From Pseudomonas sp. 7SR1 (GTDB taxonomy: Bacteria > Pseudomonadota > Gammaproteobacteria > Pseudomonadales > Pseudomonadaceae): DNA of 64,000 bases. The stretch spans positions 3,256,501 to 3,320,500 of the forward strand of contig NZ_LT707064.1 of the NCBI RefSeq assembly GCF_900156465.1, given 5' to 3'. The position numbers and the translations under genes are program-made. The first letter of the stretch is position 1. The number at the start of each line of letters is the position of its first letter. Below the pieces are notes generated by a model. It did no database searches, was not told where the DNA came from, and saw nothing but the letters and a program-made list of their open reading frames with translations. Positions 44,887-54,553 of the stretch are shown piece after piece.

Positions 44887-45819
44887 ATGAGTTCCGCTCT
44901 GTCCATCCGGCAGCTAACCAAAACCTACGGCAACGGTTTCCAGGCCTTGAGTGGTATCGATCTGGACGTCGCCGAAGGTGATTTCTTCGCCTTGCTCGGC
45001 CCCAACGGCGCGGGCAAATCCACCACCATCGGCATCCTGTCCACGCTGGTGAACAAGACCAGCGGCACCGTGAGTGTCTTCGGCCATGACCTGGACCGCG
45101 AACCCGCCGCGCTCAAGCGCTCCATCGGCGTGGTCCCCCAGGAATTCAATTTCAACCAGTTCGAAAAGACCTTCGACATCGTCGTGACCCAGGCGGGTTA
45201 CTACGGCATCCCGCCGAAGATCGCCAACGAGCGCGCCGAGCGCTACCTGACCCAACTGGGGTTGTGGGACAAGCGCGACGTGCCGTCCCGTTCGTTGTCC
45301 GGTGGCATGAAGCGGCGATTGATGATTGCCCGGGCCCTGGTGCACGAGCCACGCCTGTTGATCCTCGACGAACCGACCGCGGGCGTGGACATCGAGCTGC
45401 GTCGTTCGATGTGGACCTTCCTGACCGAGCTGAACCAGAAAGGCATCACCATCATTCTTACCACCCATTACCTGGAAGAGGCCGAGCAGTTGTGCCGCAA
45501 CATCGGCATCATTGACCACGGCACCATCGTCGAGAACACCAGCATGCGGCAACTGCTCAGCCAACTGCATGTGGAAACCTTCCTGCTGGACCTCAAGGGC
45601 GATCTCGATAGCGCGCCGCAGTTGGTCGGTTATCCGGCCCGGCTGCTGGATCATCGCACCCTGGAAGTGCAGGTGGACAAGTCCGTCGGCATTACCGGAC
45701 TGTTCACCCAGCTGGCCCTGCAGAACATCGAAGTGCAGAGCCTGCGCAACAAGACCAATCGCCTCGAGGAGCTGTTCGTGTCCCTGGTGGAAAAAAACCT
45801 GGCGAAGGTGGCGGTATGA
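44887..45819 (+). CDS. yadG: ABC-2 exporter ATP-binding protein (YadG-like)
   Basis: 310 residues. Walker A GPNGAGKST (residues about 39-47), Q-loop VVPQEFNF, signature LSGGMKRRL, Walker B LLILDEPTAGVD, switch His in TTHYLEEAE. The C-terminal dimerisation domain is of the multidrug/ABC-2 type. It pairs with the permease by ATGA overlap. It exports an unknown substrate; E. coli YadGH is the closest named pair. It is preceded by a 180-bp gap that separates it from the GST gene and probably holds its promoter. Confidence 0.93.
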   Translation: MSSALSIRQLTKTYGNGFQALSGIDLDVAEGDFFALLGPNGAGKSTTIGILSTLVNKTSGTVSVFGHDLDREPAALKRSIGVVPQEFNFNQFEKTFDIVVTQAGYYGIPPKIANERAERYLTQLGLWDKRDVPSRSLSGGMKRRLMIARALVHEPRLLILDEPTAGVDIELRRSMWTFLTELNQKGITIILTTHYLEEAEQLCRNIGIIDHGTIVENTSMRQLLSQLHVETFLLDLKGDLDSAPQLVGYPARLLDHRTLEVQVDKSVGITGLFTQLALQNIEVQSLRNKTNRLEELFVSLVEKNLAKVAV

Positions 45820-46595
45820 GTTCCGAGTTCCGTCCCAATCTCATTGCCCTCAACACCATCGTTTACCGTGAGGTCCGCCGCTTCATGCGGATCTGGCCAC
45901 AGACCTTGCTGCCGCCGGCCATCACCATGGTTCTGTACTTCGTGATCTTCGGCAACCTGATCGGTCGGCAGATCGGTGACATGGGTGGCTTCACGTACAT
46001 GGACTACATCGTGCCCGGGCTGATCATGATGTCGGTGATCACCAACTCCTACGGCAACGTGGTGTCGAGTTTCTTCGGCAGCAAGTTCCAGCGCTCCATC
46101 GAAGAACTGATGGTCTCGCCGGTTTCGCCCCATACGATCCTGATCGGCTTTACCCTGGGCGGTGTCTTGCGCGGCCTGGCGGTGGGCTTGATCGTGACCC
46201 TGCTGTCGTTGTTCTTCACCGATCTGCAGGTGCACCACCTGGGAGTGACGATACTGGTGGTGGTGCTCACCGCGACGATCTTTTCGCTGCTGGGCTTCAT
46301 CAATGCCGTGTTCGCGCGCAACTTCGATGACATCTCCATCATTCCCACGTTCGTGCTCACGCCGCTGACTTACCTGGGCGGGGTGTTCTACTCCATCTCG
46401 CTGCTGCCACCGTTCTGGCAGACCGTGTCCCTGGCCAACCCGGTGCTGCACATGGTCAACGCCTTCCGCTACGGGATCCTCGGGGTTTCGGACATCAGGA
46501 TCAGCATCGCGATCACCTTCATGCTGGTGGCGACGGTGGTGCTCTATATCGGTTGCGCCCGGTTGCTGGTGAGCGGACGCGGGATGCGGACATAA
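45816..46595 (+). CDS. yadH: ABC-2 exporter permease (YadH-like)
   Basis: 259 residues, six membrane helices, ABC-2 permease. Hallmarks: FMRIWPQTLLPPAITMVLYFVIFG, GLIMMSVITNSYGNVVSSFFGSKFQRSIEELMVSPVS, PTFVLTPLTYLGGVFYSI. It forms the channel partner of the upstream ATPase, overlapping it by 4 bp. Confidence 0.94.
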   Translation: MSSEFRPNLIALNTIVYREVRRFMRIWPQTLLPPAITMVLYFVIFGNLIGRQIGDMGGFTYMDYIVPGLIMMSVITNSYGNVVSSFFGSKFQRSIEELMVSPVSPHTILIGFTLGGVLRGLAVGLIVTLLSLFFTDLQVHHLGVTILVVVLTATIFSLLGFINAVFARNFDDISIIPTFVLTPLTYLGGVFYSISLLPPFWQTVSLANPVLHMVNAFRYGILGVSDIRISIAITFMLVATVVLYIGCARLLVSGRGMRT

Positions 46596-46623
46596 CGGGC
46601 TGCGCATTTACCTTGCACCACTG

Positions 46624-46653
46624 AAAAGGCCTCCGATCAGGGAGGCCTTTTTG
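46624..46653. terminator. Bidirectional terminator between yadH and the DUF2062 gene
   Basis: AAAAGGCCTCC / GGGAGGCCTTTTT stem with a short loop and T-runs on both strands, serving two converging genes. Confidence 0.93.
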
Positions 46654-46657
46654 CATT

Positions 46658-47173
46658 TCACTGCCGTCTTTTCTTGCGCTTTTTCCATTGCCGCGCCACC
46701 CACCAGCGCCAGTAGCTCATGGTCACGAAATACGCCAGGACGCCGAGCACCAGGCCAGTCACCACCGAGCCCAGCAGGAACGGTCGCCACAAAGTGGACA
46801 GCTGGTCGGTGATCCATGCCCAGGTCAGTTCATCGGGCAGGGTCCGGGCAGGAACGTCCATCAGCCACGCCCCGGTCTGGTAGGTGCAGAAAAACACCGC
46901 CGGCATGGTGATGGGATTGGTCAGCCAGACCAGGCTCACCGCAATGGGGATGTTGCCGCGGACCGTGACGGCCAGCGCGGCGGCCAGCAGCATCTGCAGG
47001 GGGATGGGGAGAAAGGCGGCGAACAGGCCGACGGCCATTGCCCGGGCCACGGAGTGGCGATTGAGGTGCCAAAGGTTGGGATCGTGCAGCAGGGCGCCGA
47101 GAAAGCGTAAGGATTTGTGTTCCCGAATGATCGCTGGGTCTGGCATGTAACGTTTGAATAGGCGCCGGGGCAT
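46658..47173 (-). CDS. DUF2062 membrane protein
   Basis: 171 residues. Two or three membrane segments (AVGLFAAFLPIPLQMLLAAALA, PITMPAVFFCTYQTGAWLM, FLLGSVVTGLVLGVLAYFVTM) with the DUF2062 core RHSVARAMAVGLF and NIPIAVSLVWLTNP, and a strongly basic C-terminus (ARQWKKRKKRRQ). Function unknown. It is divergent from comEC (146-bp gap), as in P. aeruginosa PA2985/PA2984 as I recall. Confidence 0.88.
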   Translation of the reverse strand: MPRRLFKRYMPDPAIIREHKSLRFLGALLHDPNLWHLNRHSVARAMAVGLFAAFLPIPLQMLLAAALAVTVRGNIPIAVSLVWLTNPITMPAVFFCTYQTGAWLMDVPARTLPDELTWAWITDQLSTLWRPFLLGSVVTGLVLGVLAYFVTMSYWRWWVARQWKKRKKRRQ

Positions 47174-47318
47174 AAGGCTTCTCGGTCGGTTCAAAGCAAT
47201 AAAGCCGCAAGTATGTCCGGATTCTAGGAGCGGCAGATTCAGACTTTGTGACAATTGATAACGGCCACGGTGCCGCAGACCGACTATGCCTGAGTGAGGA
47301 ACTCTCAAGGATGGGGTT

Positions 47319-49553
47319 ATGCGCAGGGGAATGGTCGCGCTTGCACTGGGTCTGTCGGCCCCGGTTTTCTTGTCGGCGCTGCCGTCGCCATGGCTGATGG
47401 CGGCCATGCCGGTACTGGCTTTGATGCTGCTACCGTTTCGAGCCTACCCGCTGGGTTTTTTCCTGCTGGGGTTGGCCTGGGCCTGCCTGGGGGCGCAGTG
47501 GGCACTGGACGACCGGTTGCCCTTGGCGCTGGACGGCGAGACCCGCTGGGTCGAAGGGCGGGTCGTGGGGTTGCCGCAACAAGGTGATGGCGTGGTGCGC
47601 TTCGAGCTGGCCGATGCCCGTTCGCGGCGCACCCGGTTGCCGTCATCGATGCGCCTGGCCTGGTTTGGCGGGCCGCCGGTCAGTAGCGGCGAACGTTGGC
47701 GGTTGGCGGTGAAACTCAAGCGGCCCACGGGTCTGCTGAACCCTCATGGTTTCGACTACGACGCCTGGCTGCTGAGCCGGGGGATTGGCGCGACCGGTAC
47801 GGTCAAGGACGGTCATCGCCTGGCTTCGGCCCAGGGAGCGTGGCGCGATGGGGTCCGCCAGTCGCTGGCACGGGTCGACGTCCAAGGCCGCTCGGGCGCG
47901 CTGATCGCCTTGGTCCTGGGCGATGGGGCAGGGTTGAGCCGCGATGAATGGCAGGTGCTGCAAGACACCGGCACGGTTCACTTGCTGGTGATTTCCGGGC
48001 AGCACATTGGCCTGCTCGCCGGCCTGATGTACCTGTCAGTGGCCGGGGCGGCGCGTTACGGTTTATGGCCGGCGCACCTGCCATGGCTGCCCTGGGCCTG
48101 TTTCCTGGCTTTTGTCGCGGCGTTGGGCTACGGCTTGCTCGCCGGTTTCGAAGTGCCGGTGCAAAGGGCCTGCGCGATGATCGGGCTGGTGTTGCTGTGG
48201 CGCCTGCGCTTCCGTCATCCGGACCCGTGGCGGGCGTGGCTGCTGGCGCTGGTCGGGGTGCTGGTGTTCGACCCGCTGGCAAGCCTGAGGCCTGGGTTCT
48301 GGCTGTCGTTCGCCGCAGTCGCCATACTGATTTTCATCTTCGGCGGGCGCCTGGGTCCCTGGCGCTGGTGGCAAACCTGGACCCGCCCCCAGTGGCTGGT
48401 CGCGGTGGGGCTGTGTCCGCTGCTGCTGATACTGGGTTTGCCGGTCAGCCTCAGCGGGCCGTTGGTGAACCTGGTGGCGGTGCCCTGGATCAGCCTGTTG
48501 GTGTTGCCGTCGGCATTGCTCGGAACGGCCTTGCTGCCGGTGCCATACATCGGTGAAGGATTGCTGTGGATCGCCGGTGGGCTGCTCGACCTGCTGTTCA
48601 GGGGATTGGCCCTGGTCGGCGCAATATGGCCAGCCTGGGTTCCGGTTGCGCTACCGGTGTGGGCCTGGTGCATTGCAGCGCTTGGCGCTGTCATCATATT
48701 GCTGCCGCAAGGCGTGCCGCTGCGCGTGCTGGGCTGGCCGATGCTGTTGCTGTTGGTTTTTCCGCCGCGGGACGAGGTGCCGGCGGGGCACGCCGAGATC
48801 TGGCAGCTGGATGTGGGCCAGGGGCTGGCGGTGCTGGTGCGTACCCGACGGCATAACCTTCTATATGACGCTGGGCCGCGTTTCGGCGACGCCGATGCAG
48901 GCGAGCGTGTGGTGCTGCCCACCTTGCGCAAACTGGGTGTGGGCGGGTTGGACCTGATGCTGCTCAGCCATGCCGACGCCGATCACGCCGGTGGTGCCAG
49001 GGCGGTGCACAACGGCTTGCCCACCGCCCTGGTCATCAGCGGTGATCCGGCCGCCTTACCCGCTGCACTGAAGGCCGATCCTTGCCACAGCGGTATGCAG
49101 TGGGAGTGGGACGGCGTCAGGTTTGAGCTGTGGCGATGGGCAGCGGCTCTTGAAAGCAACCAGAAGTCCTGTGTCTTGCTGGTCGAGGCCGGCGGCGAGC
49201 GGCTGCTGCTGACCGGCGACATCGATAGCCACGCCGAGCGCGCCTTGCTCGACGGCCCCTTGGCGGTCCCCATCCAGTGGCTGGCGGCGCCTCATCACGG
49301 CAGCCGCAGCTCGTCGTCGATGGCACTGCTCTCGCGTCTCACTCCTCATTCGGTCCTGATCTCGAGAGGGCGAGGCAATGCGTTCGGCCACCCTCATCCT
49401 CGAGTGATGGCCCGCTATCGACGGTTGGGCATGGCGGTCTACGACAGTGCCGAACACGGTGCCATTCGTCTGCAACTTGGAGCCTTCGCTGCGCCGACGA
49501 CCCAGGCCGGGCAGCGGCGTTATTGGCGCGACCCGCCGTCCTCCGGGCCATGA
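47319..49553 (+). CDS. comEC: DNA uptake channel ComEC/Rec2
   Basis: 744 residues. Inner-membrane protein thought to pass single-stranded DNA during transformation. Order: N-terminal hydrophobic segments with DUF4131 (about 10-170), the competence domain with many membrane helices (about 215-480, HLLVISGQHIGLLAGL), then a C-terminal metallo-beta-lactamase-like domain (DVGQGLAVLVRTRRHN, H551-A-D-A-D-H556, then TGDIDSHAE and APHHGSRSS). All expected motifs look intact. AAGGA precedes the ATG. The exbB promoter region follows 139 bp later. Confidence 0.92.
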   Translation: MRRGMVALALGLSAPVFLSALPSPWLMAAMPVLALMLLPFRAYPLGFFLLGLAWACLGAQWALDDRLPLALDGETRWVEGRVVGLPQQGDGVVRFELADARSRRTRLPSSMRLAWFGGPPVSSGERWRLAVKLKRPTGLLNPHGFDYDAWLLSRGIGATGTVKDGHRLASAQGAWRDGVRQSLARVDVQGRSGALIALVLGDGAGLSRDEWQVLQDTGTVHLLVISGQHIGLLAGLMYLSVAGAARYGLWPAHLPWLPWACFLAFVAALGYGLLAGFEVPVQRACAMIGLVLLWRLRFRHPDPWRAWLLALVGVLVFDPLASLRPGFWLSFAAVAILIFIFGGRLGPWRWWQTWTRPQWLVAVGLCPLLLILGLPVSLSGPLVNLVAVPWISLLVLPSALLGTALLPVPYIGEGLLWIAGGLLDLLFRGLALVGAIWPAWVPVALPVWAWCIAALGAVIILLPQGVPLRVLGWPMLLLLVFPPRDEVPAGHAEIWQLDVGQGLAVLVRTRRHNLLYDAGPRFGDADAGERVVLPTLRKLGVGGLDLMLLSHADADHAGGARAVHNGLPTALVISGDPAALPAALKADPCHSGMQWEWDGVRFELWRWAAALESNQKSCVLLVEAGGERLLLTGDIDSHAERALLDGPLAVPIQWLAAPHHGSRSSSSMALLSRLTPHSVLISRGRGNAFGHPHPRVMARYRRLGMAVYDSAEHGAIRLQLGAFAAPTTQAGQRRYWRDPPSSGP

Positions 49554-49692
49554 ATCCGCTTGGCACAGGGGCTGACGCGGGGGGAGGCGGACCTGTCTCC
49601 CGAGGCCCGATGCACGGGCTTTTGGCGGGGCGGGCCTGCACGGCCGATTCTGTATGATAAAGTGGCGCACTTTTTCCGAGGGGGCTGTCACT

Positions 49693-50328
49693 GTGTGGGA
49701 ATTGGTCAAATCCGGCGGCTGGATGATGTTGCCGATCATTCTGAGTTCCATCGCGGCACTGGGTATCGTTGCCGAACGCCTGTGGACCCTGCGGGCCAGC
49801 CGTGTGACCCCGGAGCATCTGCTCGGGCAGGTCTGGGTCTGGATCAAGGACAAGCAACTGAACAAGGACAAGCTCAAGGAGCTGCGGGCCAGTTCACCGT
49901 TGGGGGAAATCCTGGCGGCAGGCCTGGCGAACTCCAAGCACGGTCGCGAGATCATGAAGGAGTGCATCGAGGAAGCTGCCGCCCGGGTCATCCATGAGCT
50001 GGAGCGCTACATCAATGCCCTGGGCACCATCGCCGCCATGGCTCCTCTTCTGGGGCTGCTGGGTACCGTACTGGGCATGATCGATATTTTCAGCGCCTTT
50101 ACCGGTTCGGGCATGAGCACCAATGCTTCGGTGCTGGCGGGCGGGATTTCCAAAGCCCTGATCACGACGGCCGCGGGCCTGATGGTGGGTATTCCGTCGG
50201 TATTCTTCCATCGATTCCTGCAACGCCGTGTCGATGAGCTGGTGGTGGGCATGGAGCAGGAAGCCATCAAGCTGGTCGAGGTGGTGCAGGGCGACCGAGA
50301 CGTGGACCTGGCCGGGGGCAAGAAGTGA
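49693..50328 (+). CDS. exbB: ExbB/TolQ-like proton channel subunit
   Basis: 211 residues, three membrane helices (residues about 8-30, then around 115-140 and 158-180). MotA/TolQ/ExbB core ALGTIAAMAPLLGLLGTVLGMIDIF and GISKALITTAAGLMVGIPS. It energises TonB- or Tol-like outer-membrane processes with ExbD. GTG at 49693 is chosen (GAGGGGG upstream, family N-terminus MWELVKSGGWMM); the ATG at 49654 would add unusual residues. Heads a tightly overlapping seven-gene run. Confidence 0.94.
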   Translation: MWELVKSGGWMMLPIILSSIAALGIVAERLWTLRASRVTPEHLLGQVWVWIKDKQLNKDKLKELRASSPLGEILAAGLANSKHGREIMKECIEEAAARVIHELERYINALGTIAAMAPLLGLLGTVLGMIDIFSAFTGSGMSTNASVLAGGISKALITTAAGLMVGIPSVFFHRFLQRRVDELVVGMEQEAIKLVEVVQGDRDVDLAGGKK

Positions 50329-50753
50329 GATTTCGCCGTAAACCACGGGAGAACATCGAGATCAACCTCGCGTCGCTGATCGACGTGGTGTTCATCCTGC
50401 TGCTGTTCTTCGTCGTGACCACGACCTTTACCCGGGAAACCCAGCTCAAGGTCGAACTGCCGCAAGCCGTCAGCGGCTCGCCGGCCGAAGACCAGCAGGT
50501 CAAGAACCTGGAAGTCACCATCAACGCGGAGGGGGCCATTTCGGTGAACAACCAATTGCTGCCCAAGAGCGACCTGGCGACACTGATCGAGGTGTTGCAG
50601 AAGGAGTCCGGTGGTGACACCAGCCTGCCGTTGTCCATCAGCGCCGACGGCAAGACGCCTCATCAATCGGTCATCACCGCCATGGACGCTGCCGGCAAGC
50701 TCGGTTTCAGTCACCTGCGCATGACCACGGTCGAGGCGGCGCCGGCACCCTGA
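50325..50753 (+). CDS. exbD: ExbD/TolR-like biopolymer transport protein
   Basis: 142 residues. One N-terminal membrane helix with the conserved Asp ([22 protein letters not shown]) that carries protons with ExbB, and a periplasmic domain. The GTG start overlaps the exbB stop (GTGA), and its stop overlaps the lpxK start (TGATG). Confidence 0.94.
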   Translation: MRFRRKPRENIEINLASLIDVVFILLLFFVVTTTFTRETQLKVELPQAVSGSPAEDQQVKNLEVTINAEGAISVNNQLLPKSDLATLIEVLQKESGGDTSLPLSISADGKTPHQSVITAMDAAGKLGFSHLRMTTVEAAPAP

Positions 50754-51763
50754 TGGCCATGTCCGATCGATTGCTCGCCGCGTGGTACGAAGGTCACCCG
50801 GCCTTGTCGCTGTTGCGCCCGCTGGAGTGGCTCTACCGGCGCGTGGTGGTGGGCAAGCGCGAGCGCTTCCTGGCAGGCGAGGGCAACATCTACCAGCCTC
50901 CGGTACCGCTGATGGTGGTGGGTAATATCACAGTGGGTGGCACCGGCAAGACACCGATGATCCTGTGGATGATCCAGCATTGCCAGCGCAGCGGCCTGCG
51001 TGTTGGCGTGGTCAGCCGTGGCTACGGGGCCAAGCCCCCGCAACTGCCGTGGCGGGTACGGGCCGACCAGCAAGCCGGTGTTGCGGGTGACGAGCCGCTG
51101 CTGATCGTCCAGCGCACTGGCGTGCCGTTGATGATCGACCCGGATCGCAGCCGCGCGGTCCGGGCGCTGCTGGCCAGCGAACCGCTGGATCTGATCCTGT
51201 CCGACGATGGCCTGCAGCATTACCGGCTGGCCCGGGACCTTGAACTGGTATTGATCGACAACGCCCGTGGCCTGGGCAACCGGCGCTGCTTGCCTGCCGG
51301 GCCGCTGCGTGAGCCGGTCGAACGCCTGCAATCGGTCGACGCGGTGCTCTACAACGGCGCCAGCGCCGACCGCGAGGACGGTTTCGCCTTCGAACTGCAG
51401 CCCACCGCCCTGGTGAACGTGGCCAGCGGCGAACGACGCTCGCTCGACCATTTTCCGCACGGCCAGGCACTGCATGCCGTGGCCGGGATCGGCAATCCCC
51501 AGCGTTTCTTCAAGACCCTCGAAACGCTACACTGGCGTCCTATACCGCACGGGTTTGCCGACCATGCCGAATACAGTGCCCAGGCCTTGAGCTTCACACC
51601 GTCGTTGCCGGTGGTCATGACGGAAAAGGACGCGGTCAAGTGCCGTGCCTTTGCCGCTTCCGACTGGTGGTACCTGACGGTGGACGCCGCGCCGTCACCG
51701 GCCTTCGCGGCCTGGTTCGATACGCAGTTGATGCGCCTGTTGCCGGATCGTCTGTTGCCTTAA
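50753..51763 (+). CDS. lpxK: Tetraacyldisaccharide 4'-kinase LpxK
   Basis: 336 residues, normal length. Phosphorylates the 4' position of the lipid A disaccharide at the inner membrane. An N-terminal membrane-interacting helix is followed by Walker A GGTGKT (about 62-67), the SRGYGAK motif and the catalytic segment [19 protein letters not shown]. Essential for lipopolysaccharide. It overlaps exbD by 1 bp. Confidence 0.97.
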   Translation: MAMSDRLLAAWYEGHPALSLLRPLEWLYRRVVVGKRERFLAGEGNIYQPPVPLMVVGNITVGGTGKTPMILWMIQHCQRSGLRVGVVSRGYGAKPPQLPWRVRADQQAGVAGDEPLLIVQRTGVPLMIDPDRSRAVRALLASEPLDLILSDDGLQHYRLARDLELVLIDNARGLGNRRCLPAGPLREPVERLQSVDAVLYNGASADREDGFAFELQPTALVNVASGERRSLDHFPHGQALHAVAGIGNPQRFFKTLETLHWRPIPHGFADHAEYSAQALSFTPSLPVVMTEKDAVKCRAFAASDWWYLTVDAAPSPAFAAWFDTQLMRLLPDRLLP

Positions 51764-51786
51764 AAACCTTTATCCAGGGGAATCTC

Positions 51787-51972
51787 ATGGACACCAAACT
51801 GCTCGATATCCTGGCCTGCCCGGTCTGCAAGGGGCCGCTCAAGCTCAGCGCCGACAAGACCGAGCTGATCAGCAAGGGCGCCGGCCTTGCGTATCCGATC
51901 CGCGACGGTATTCCGGTGATGCTCGAAAGCGAAGCGCGTACCTTGAGCACCGACGAGCGCCTGGACAAATGA
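51787..51972 (+). CDS. Trm112-family small protein (YcaR-like)
   Basis: 61 residues. [12 protein letters not shown] holds the CxxC pair (Cys11, Cys14), followed by [11 protein letters not shown], the bacterial Trm112/YcaR pattern. It lies between lpxK and kdsB in many proteobacteria; its molecular role in bacteria is not settled. Its stop overlaps the kdsB start (ATGA). Confidence 0.92.
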   Translation: MDTKLLDILACPVCKGPLKLSADKTELISKGAGLAYPIRDGIPVMLESEARTLSTDERLDK

Positions 51973-52733
51973 CAGTTGCCTTTACCGTCGTCATCCCGTC
52001 GCGCTTCGCCTCGACGCGCCTGCCCGGCAAACCGTTGCTGACGATCGCCGGCAAGCCCATGATCCAGCACGTCTGGGAACAGGCCTGCAAGAGCAGCGCC
52101 CAGCGCGTGGTCGTGGCGACGGACGATGTGCGAATCGTCGAGGCCTGCAACGGTTTCGGCGCCGAAGTGGTCATGACCCGTGAAGACCACAATTCCGGCA
52201 CCGATCGCCTGGCGGAGGTGGCGCAGAAACTGGGCCTGGAGCCCGACGCCATCGTCGTCAATGTGCAAGGCGACGAGCCGCTGATCCCCTCCAGCGTGAT
52301 CGACCAGGTGGCGAACAACCTGGCGGCACACCCCCAGGCGCGCATGGCCACCCTGGCCGAGCCGATCGAGGACGTGAAGACGCTGTTCAACCCGAACGTG
52401 GTCAAGGTGGTCAGCGACCTTGATGGCCTGGCGCTGACCTTCAGCCGTGCCACGTTGCCCTGGGCCCGGGATGCGTTCGCTCAAGACCGCGACGTCATGC
52501 CCGCCGGCGTGCCGTATCGCCGCCATATCGGCATCTATGCCTACCGCGCCGGCTTCCTCCAGGATTTCGTGAGCTGGGGCCCATGCTGGCTGGAAAACAC
52601 CGAAGCCCTGGAGCAATTGCGCGCCCTCTGGCATGGCGTGCGGATCCACGTCGCCGATGCGCTGATCGCACCGCCGACCGGCGTCGACACTGTCGAAGAC
52701 CTCGAGCGCGTTCGTCGCCTGCTGGAGGCTTGA
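51969..52733 (+). CDS. kdsB: 3-deoxy-manno-octulosonate cytidylyltransferase
   Basis: 254 residues. Activates Kdo as CMP-Kdo for lipopolysaccharide inner core synthesis; cytosolic. Nucleotide-binding [16 protein letters not shown], then [42 protein letters not shown] and [10 protein letters not shown]. Overlaps both neighbours. Confidence 0.97.
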   Translation: MTVAFTVVIPSRFASTRLPGKPLLTIAGKPMIQHVWEQACKSSAQRVVVATDDVRIVEACNGFGAEVVMTREDHNSGTDRLAEVAQKLGLEPDAIVVNVQGDEPLIPSSVIDQVANNLAAHPQARMATLAEPIEDVKTLFNPNVVKVVSDLDGLALTFSRATLPWARDAFAQDRDVMPAGVPYRRHIGIYAYRAGFLQDFVSWGPCWLENTEALEQLRALWHGVRIHVADALIAPPTGVDTVEDLERVRRLLEA

Positions 52734-53197
52734 TGCGGGTTCTGTTCGTTTGCCTCGGCAACATCTGCCGGTCCCCCACCGCCGAGGGCATCCTGCGGCA
52801 TAAGCTGCGGGAGGCCGGGTTGGCCGGGCAGGTGGAAGTGGCTTCCGCCGGTACCGGGGACTGGCACGTGGGCAAGGCCCCGGACAAGCGCAGCCAGGCT
52901 GCCGCCCTGCGGCGCGGCTATGACCTGTCGGCCCAGCGTGCCCGGCAGGTCAGCCGCGCCGACTTTGCCGCCTACGATCTGATCCTGGCGATGGACAGCA
53001 GCAACCTGCGCAATCTCAAGGCCCTGCAACCGGCCAATGCCAGGGCCGAACTGGACCTGTTCCTGCGCCGCTACGAAGCCGGGCTCGACGATGTACCGGA
53101 TCCCTACTATGACGGTGAACAAGGCTTCGAGCAGGTGCTTGACCTGATCGAGCACGCCACGGATCGCCTGGTGATCGAACTGAAGGGGCGCTTATGA
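52733..53197 (+). CDS. Low-molecular-weight protein-tyrosine phosphatase
   Basis: 154 residues. The catalytic P-loop VCLGNICRSP contains Cys7 and Arg13; the acid loop is DVPDPYYDG. Such enzymes usually dephosphorylate tyrosine kinases of exopolysaccharide systems, but no cognate kinase is nearby; here it sits in a lipopolysaccharide/peptidoglycan operon, as in P. aeruginosa PA2978. It overlaps kdsB by 1 bp and murB by 4 bp. Confidence 0.94.
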   Translation: MRVLFVCLGNICRSPTAEGILRHKLREAGLAGQVEVASAGTGDWHVGKAPDKRSQAAALRRGYDLSAQRARQVSRADFAAYDLILAMDSSNLRNLKALQPANARAELDLFLRRYEAGLDDVPDPYYDGEQGFEQVLDLIEHATDRLVIELKGRL

Positions 53198-54213
53198 GCC
53201 TGCAAGTACGCAGCGGCGTCAGCCTCAAGCCATTCAACAGCTTCGGGGTGGACGTCACGGCCCGACTGTTCGCCGAAGCCCATTGCGACGAGGATGTTCG
53301 CGAGGCGCTGGCGTATGTCGCCGGACATCAGGTGCCATTGTTGGTGATCGGTGGCGGCAGCAATCTGCTGCTGACCGGCGATATCGACGCGCTGGTGCTG
53401 CGCATGGCCAGCCAGGGAATCCGCTTGCTCGGTGATGACGGCGAGCGGGTCGTGGTCGAGGCCGAAGCGGGGGAGCCGTGGCACCCTTTCGTCCAGTACA
53501 CGCTGGCGCAAGGCTGGTCAGGCTTGGAAAACCTCAGCCTGATTCCCGGTACGGTGGGGGCGGCGCCGATGCAGAACATCGGTGCCTATGGCGTCGAGAT
53601 AAAGGATGTCTTCGCCGGTCTCACTGCCCTGGATCGCCAGACAGGCGAGCTGCGCGATTTCACCCTTGAGCAATGCCAGTTTGCCTACCGCGACAGCCTG
53701 TTCAAGCAGCAAGCGGGGCGCTGGTTGATTCTGCGGGTGCGTTTTGCCCTCAGTCGCGCCGCGCACTTGCATCTGGAATACGGCCCGGTTCGCCAGCGGC
53801 TGACCGAGCAAGGCGTCGACCGCCCGACGCCCCTCGATGTCAGCCGGGCCATTTGCAGTATCCGCAGTGAAAAGCTTCCGGACCCGGCGGTGCTGGGCAA
53901 TGCCGGCAGCTTCTTCAAGAACCCGTTGGTACCGGCCGCTCACGTGGCGCGTCTCAAGGCACAATACCCCGACCTGGTGGCTTATCCACAGCCTGAGGGG
54001 TACATGAAACTGGCGGCAGGCTGGTTGATCGAGCGAGCCGGCTGGAAGGGCTTTCGCGAAGGCGACGCCGGGGTGCACAAGTTGCAGGCCCTGGTGCTGG
54101 TCAACTACGGCGAGGCCACGGGCTCGCAGCTACTGGAACTGGCGTTGCGCATCCAGAAAGACATTGCCGAACGTTTCCAGGTCGAACTGGAAATGGAGCC
54201 CAACCGCTACTGA
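53194..54213 (+). CDS. murB: UDP-N-acetylenolpyruvoylglucosamine reductase MurB
   Basis: 339 residues. FAD-dependent reduction of UDP-GlcNAc-enolpyruvate to UDP-MurNAc in peptidoglycan synthesis. NTFGVDV-type start (FNSFGVDVTA), FAD-binding VIGGGSNLLL and IPGTVGAAPMQNIGAYGVE, YRDSLFK and GNAGSFFKNP, and the C-terminal type I domain. Last gene of the overlapping run from exbB; a terminator follows. Confidence 0.97.
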   Translation: MSLQVRSGVSLKPFNSFGVDVTARLFAEAHCDEDVREALAYVAGHQVPLLVIGGGSNLLLTGDIDALVLRMASQGIRLLGDDGERVVVEAEAGEPWHPFVQYTLAQGWSGLENLSLIPGTVGAAPMQNIGAYGVEIKDVFAGLTALDRQTGELRDFTLEQCQFAYRDSLFKQQAGRWLILRVRFALSRAAHLHLEYGPVRQRLTEQGVDRPTPLDVSRAICSIRSEKLPDPAVLGNAGSFFKNPLVPAAHVARLKAQYPDLVAYPQPEGYMKLAAGWLIERAGWKGFREGDAGVHKLQALVLVNYGEATGSQLLELALRIQKDIAERFQVELEMEPNRY

Positions 54214-54317
54214 ACCCTGCCCGTTGCCGTCATCGCGGATTTTCCGGGGCTGGCGATCCCTGCCGGGCATAGCGCCCCGTGGCGCAATCGCCTGCTTATG
54301 GCGAGGGTAAACCAAAC

Positions 54318-54372
54318 GCCCTGCATGATCCTCGCAAGCTTCATTTGTGCAGGATTGTGCAGGGCTTTTTTT
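54318..54372 (+). terminator. Terminator after murB
   Basis: GCCCTGCA / TGCAGGGC arms with a 32-nt loop, followed by seven T. It closes the exbB-murB operon. The remainder of the 340-bp gap to the molybdenum hydroxylase genes shows no gene; the hydroxylase promoter should lie in 54373-54540. Confidence 0.75.
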
Positions 54373-54553
54373 CGGGTCCTGGGTTAATTTAGTCCGCTGA
54401 CGATGCGCCATAGCATCTGTAAAGGCCCGGTGCAGACACCTGCGTGTGCGCATAAGAGAGCCTGATTAGCCTGAGCCAGTCTGCGATAACCAAACCGCTA
54501 CCCAAGCGGCAGATTGCTCGACCCCATAACTCGATAACTATGCGGGCGTGCCC

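Noticed and set aside
54373..54553. Molybdenum-cofactor riboswitch upstream of the hydroxylase genes
   Set aside because: No structure that I can match to the known Moco motif; covariance search would be needed to decide.
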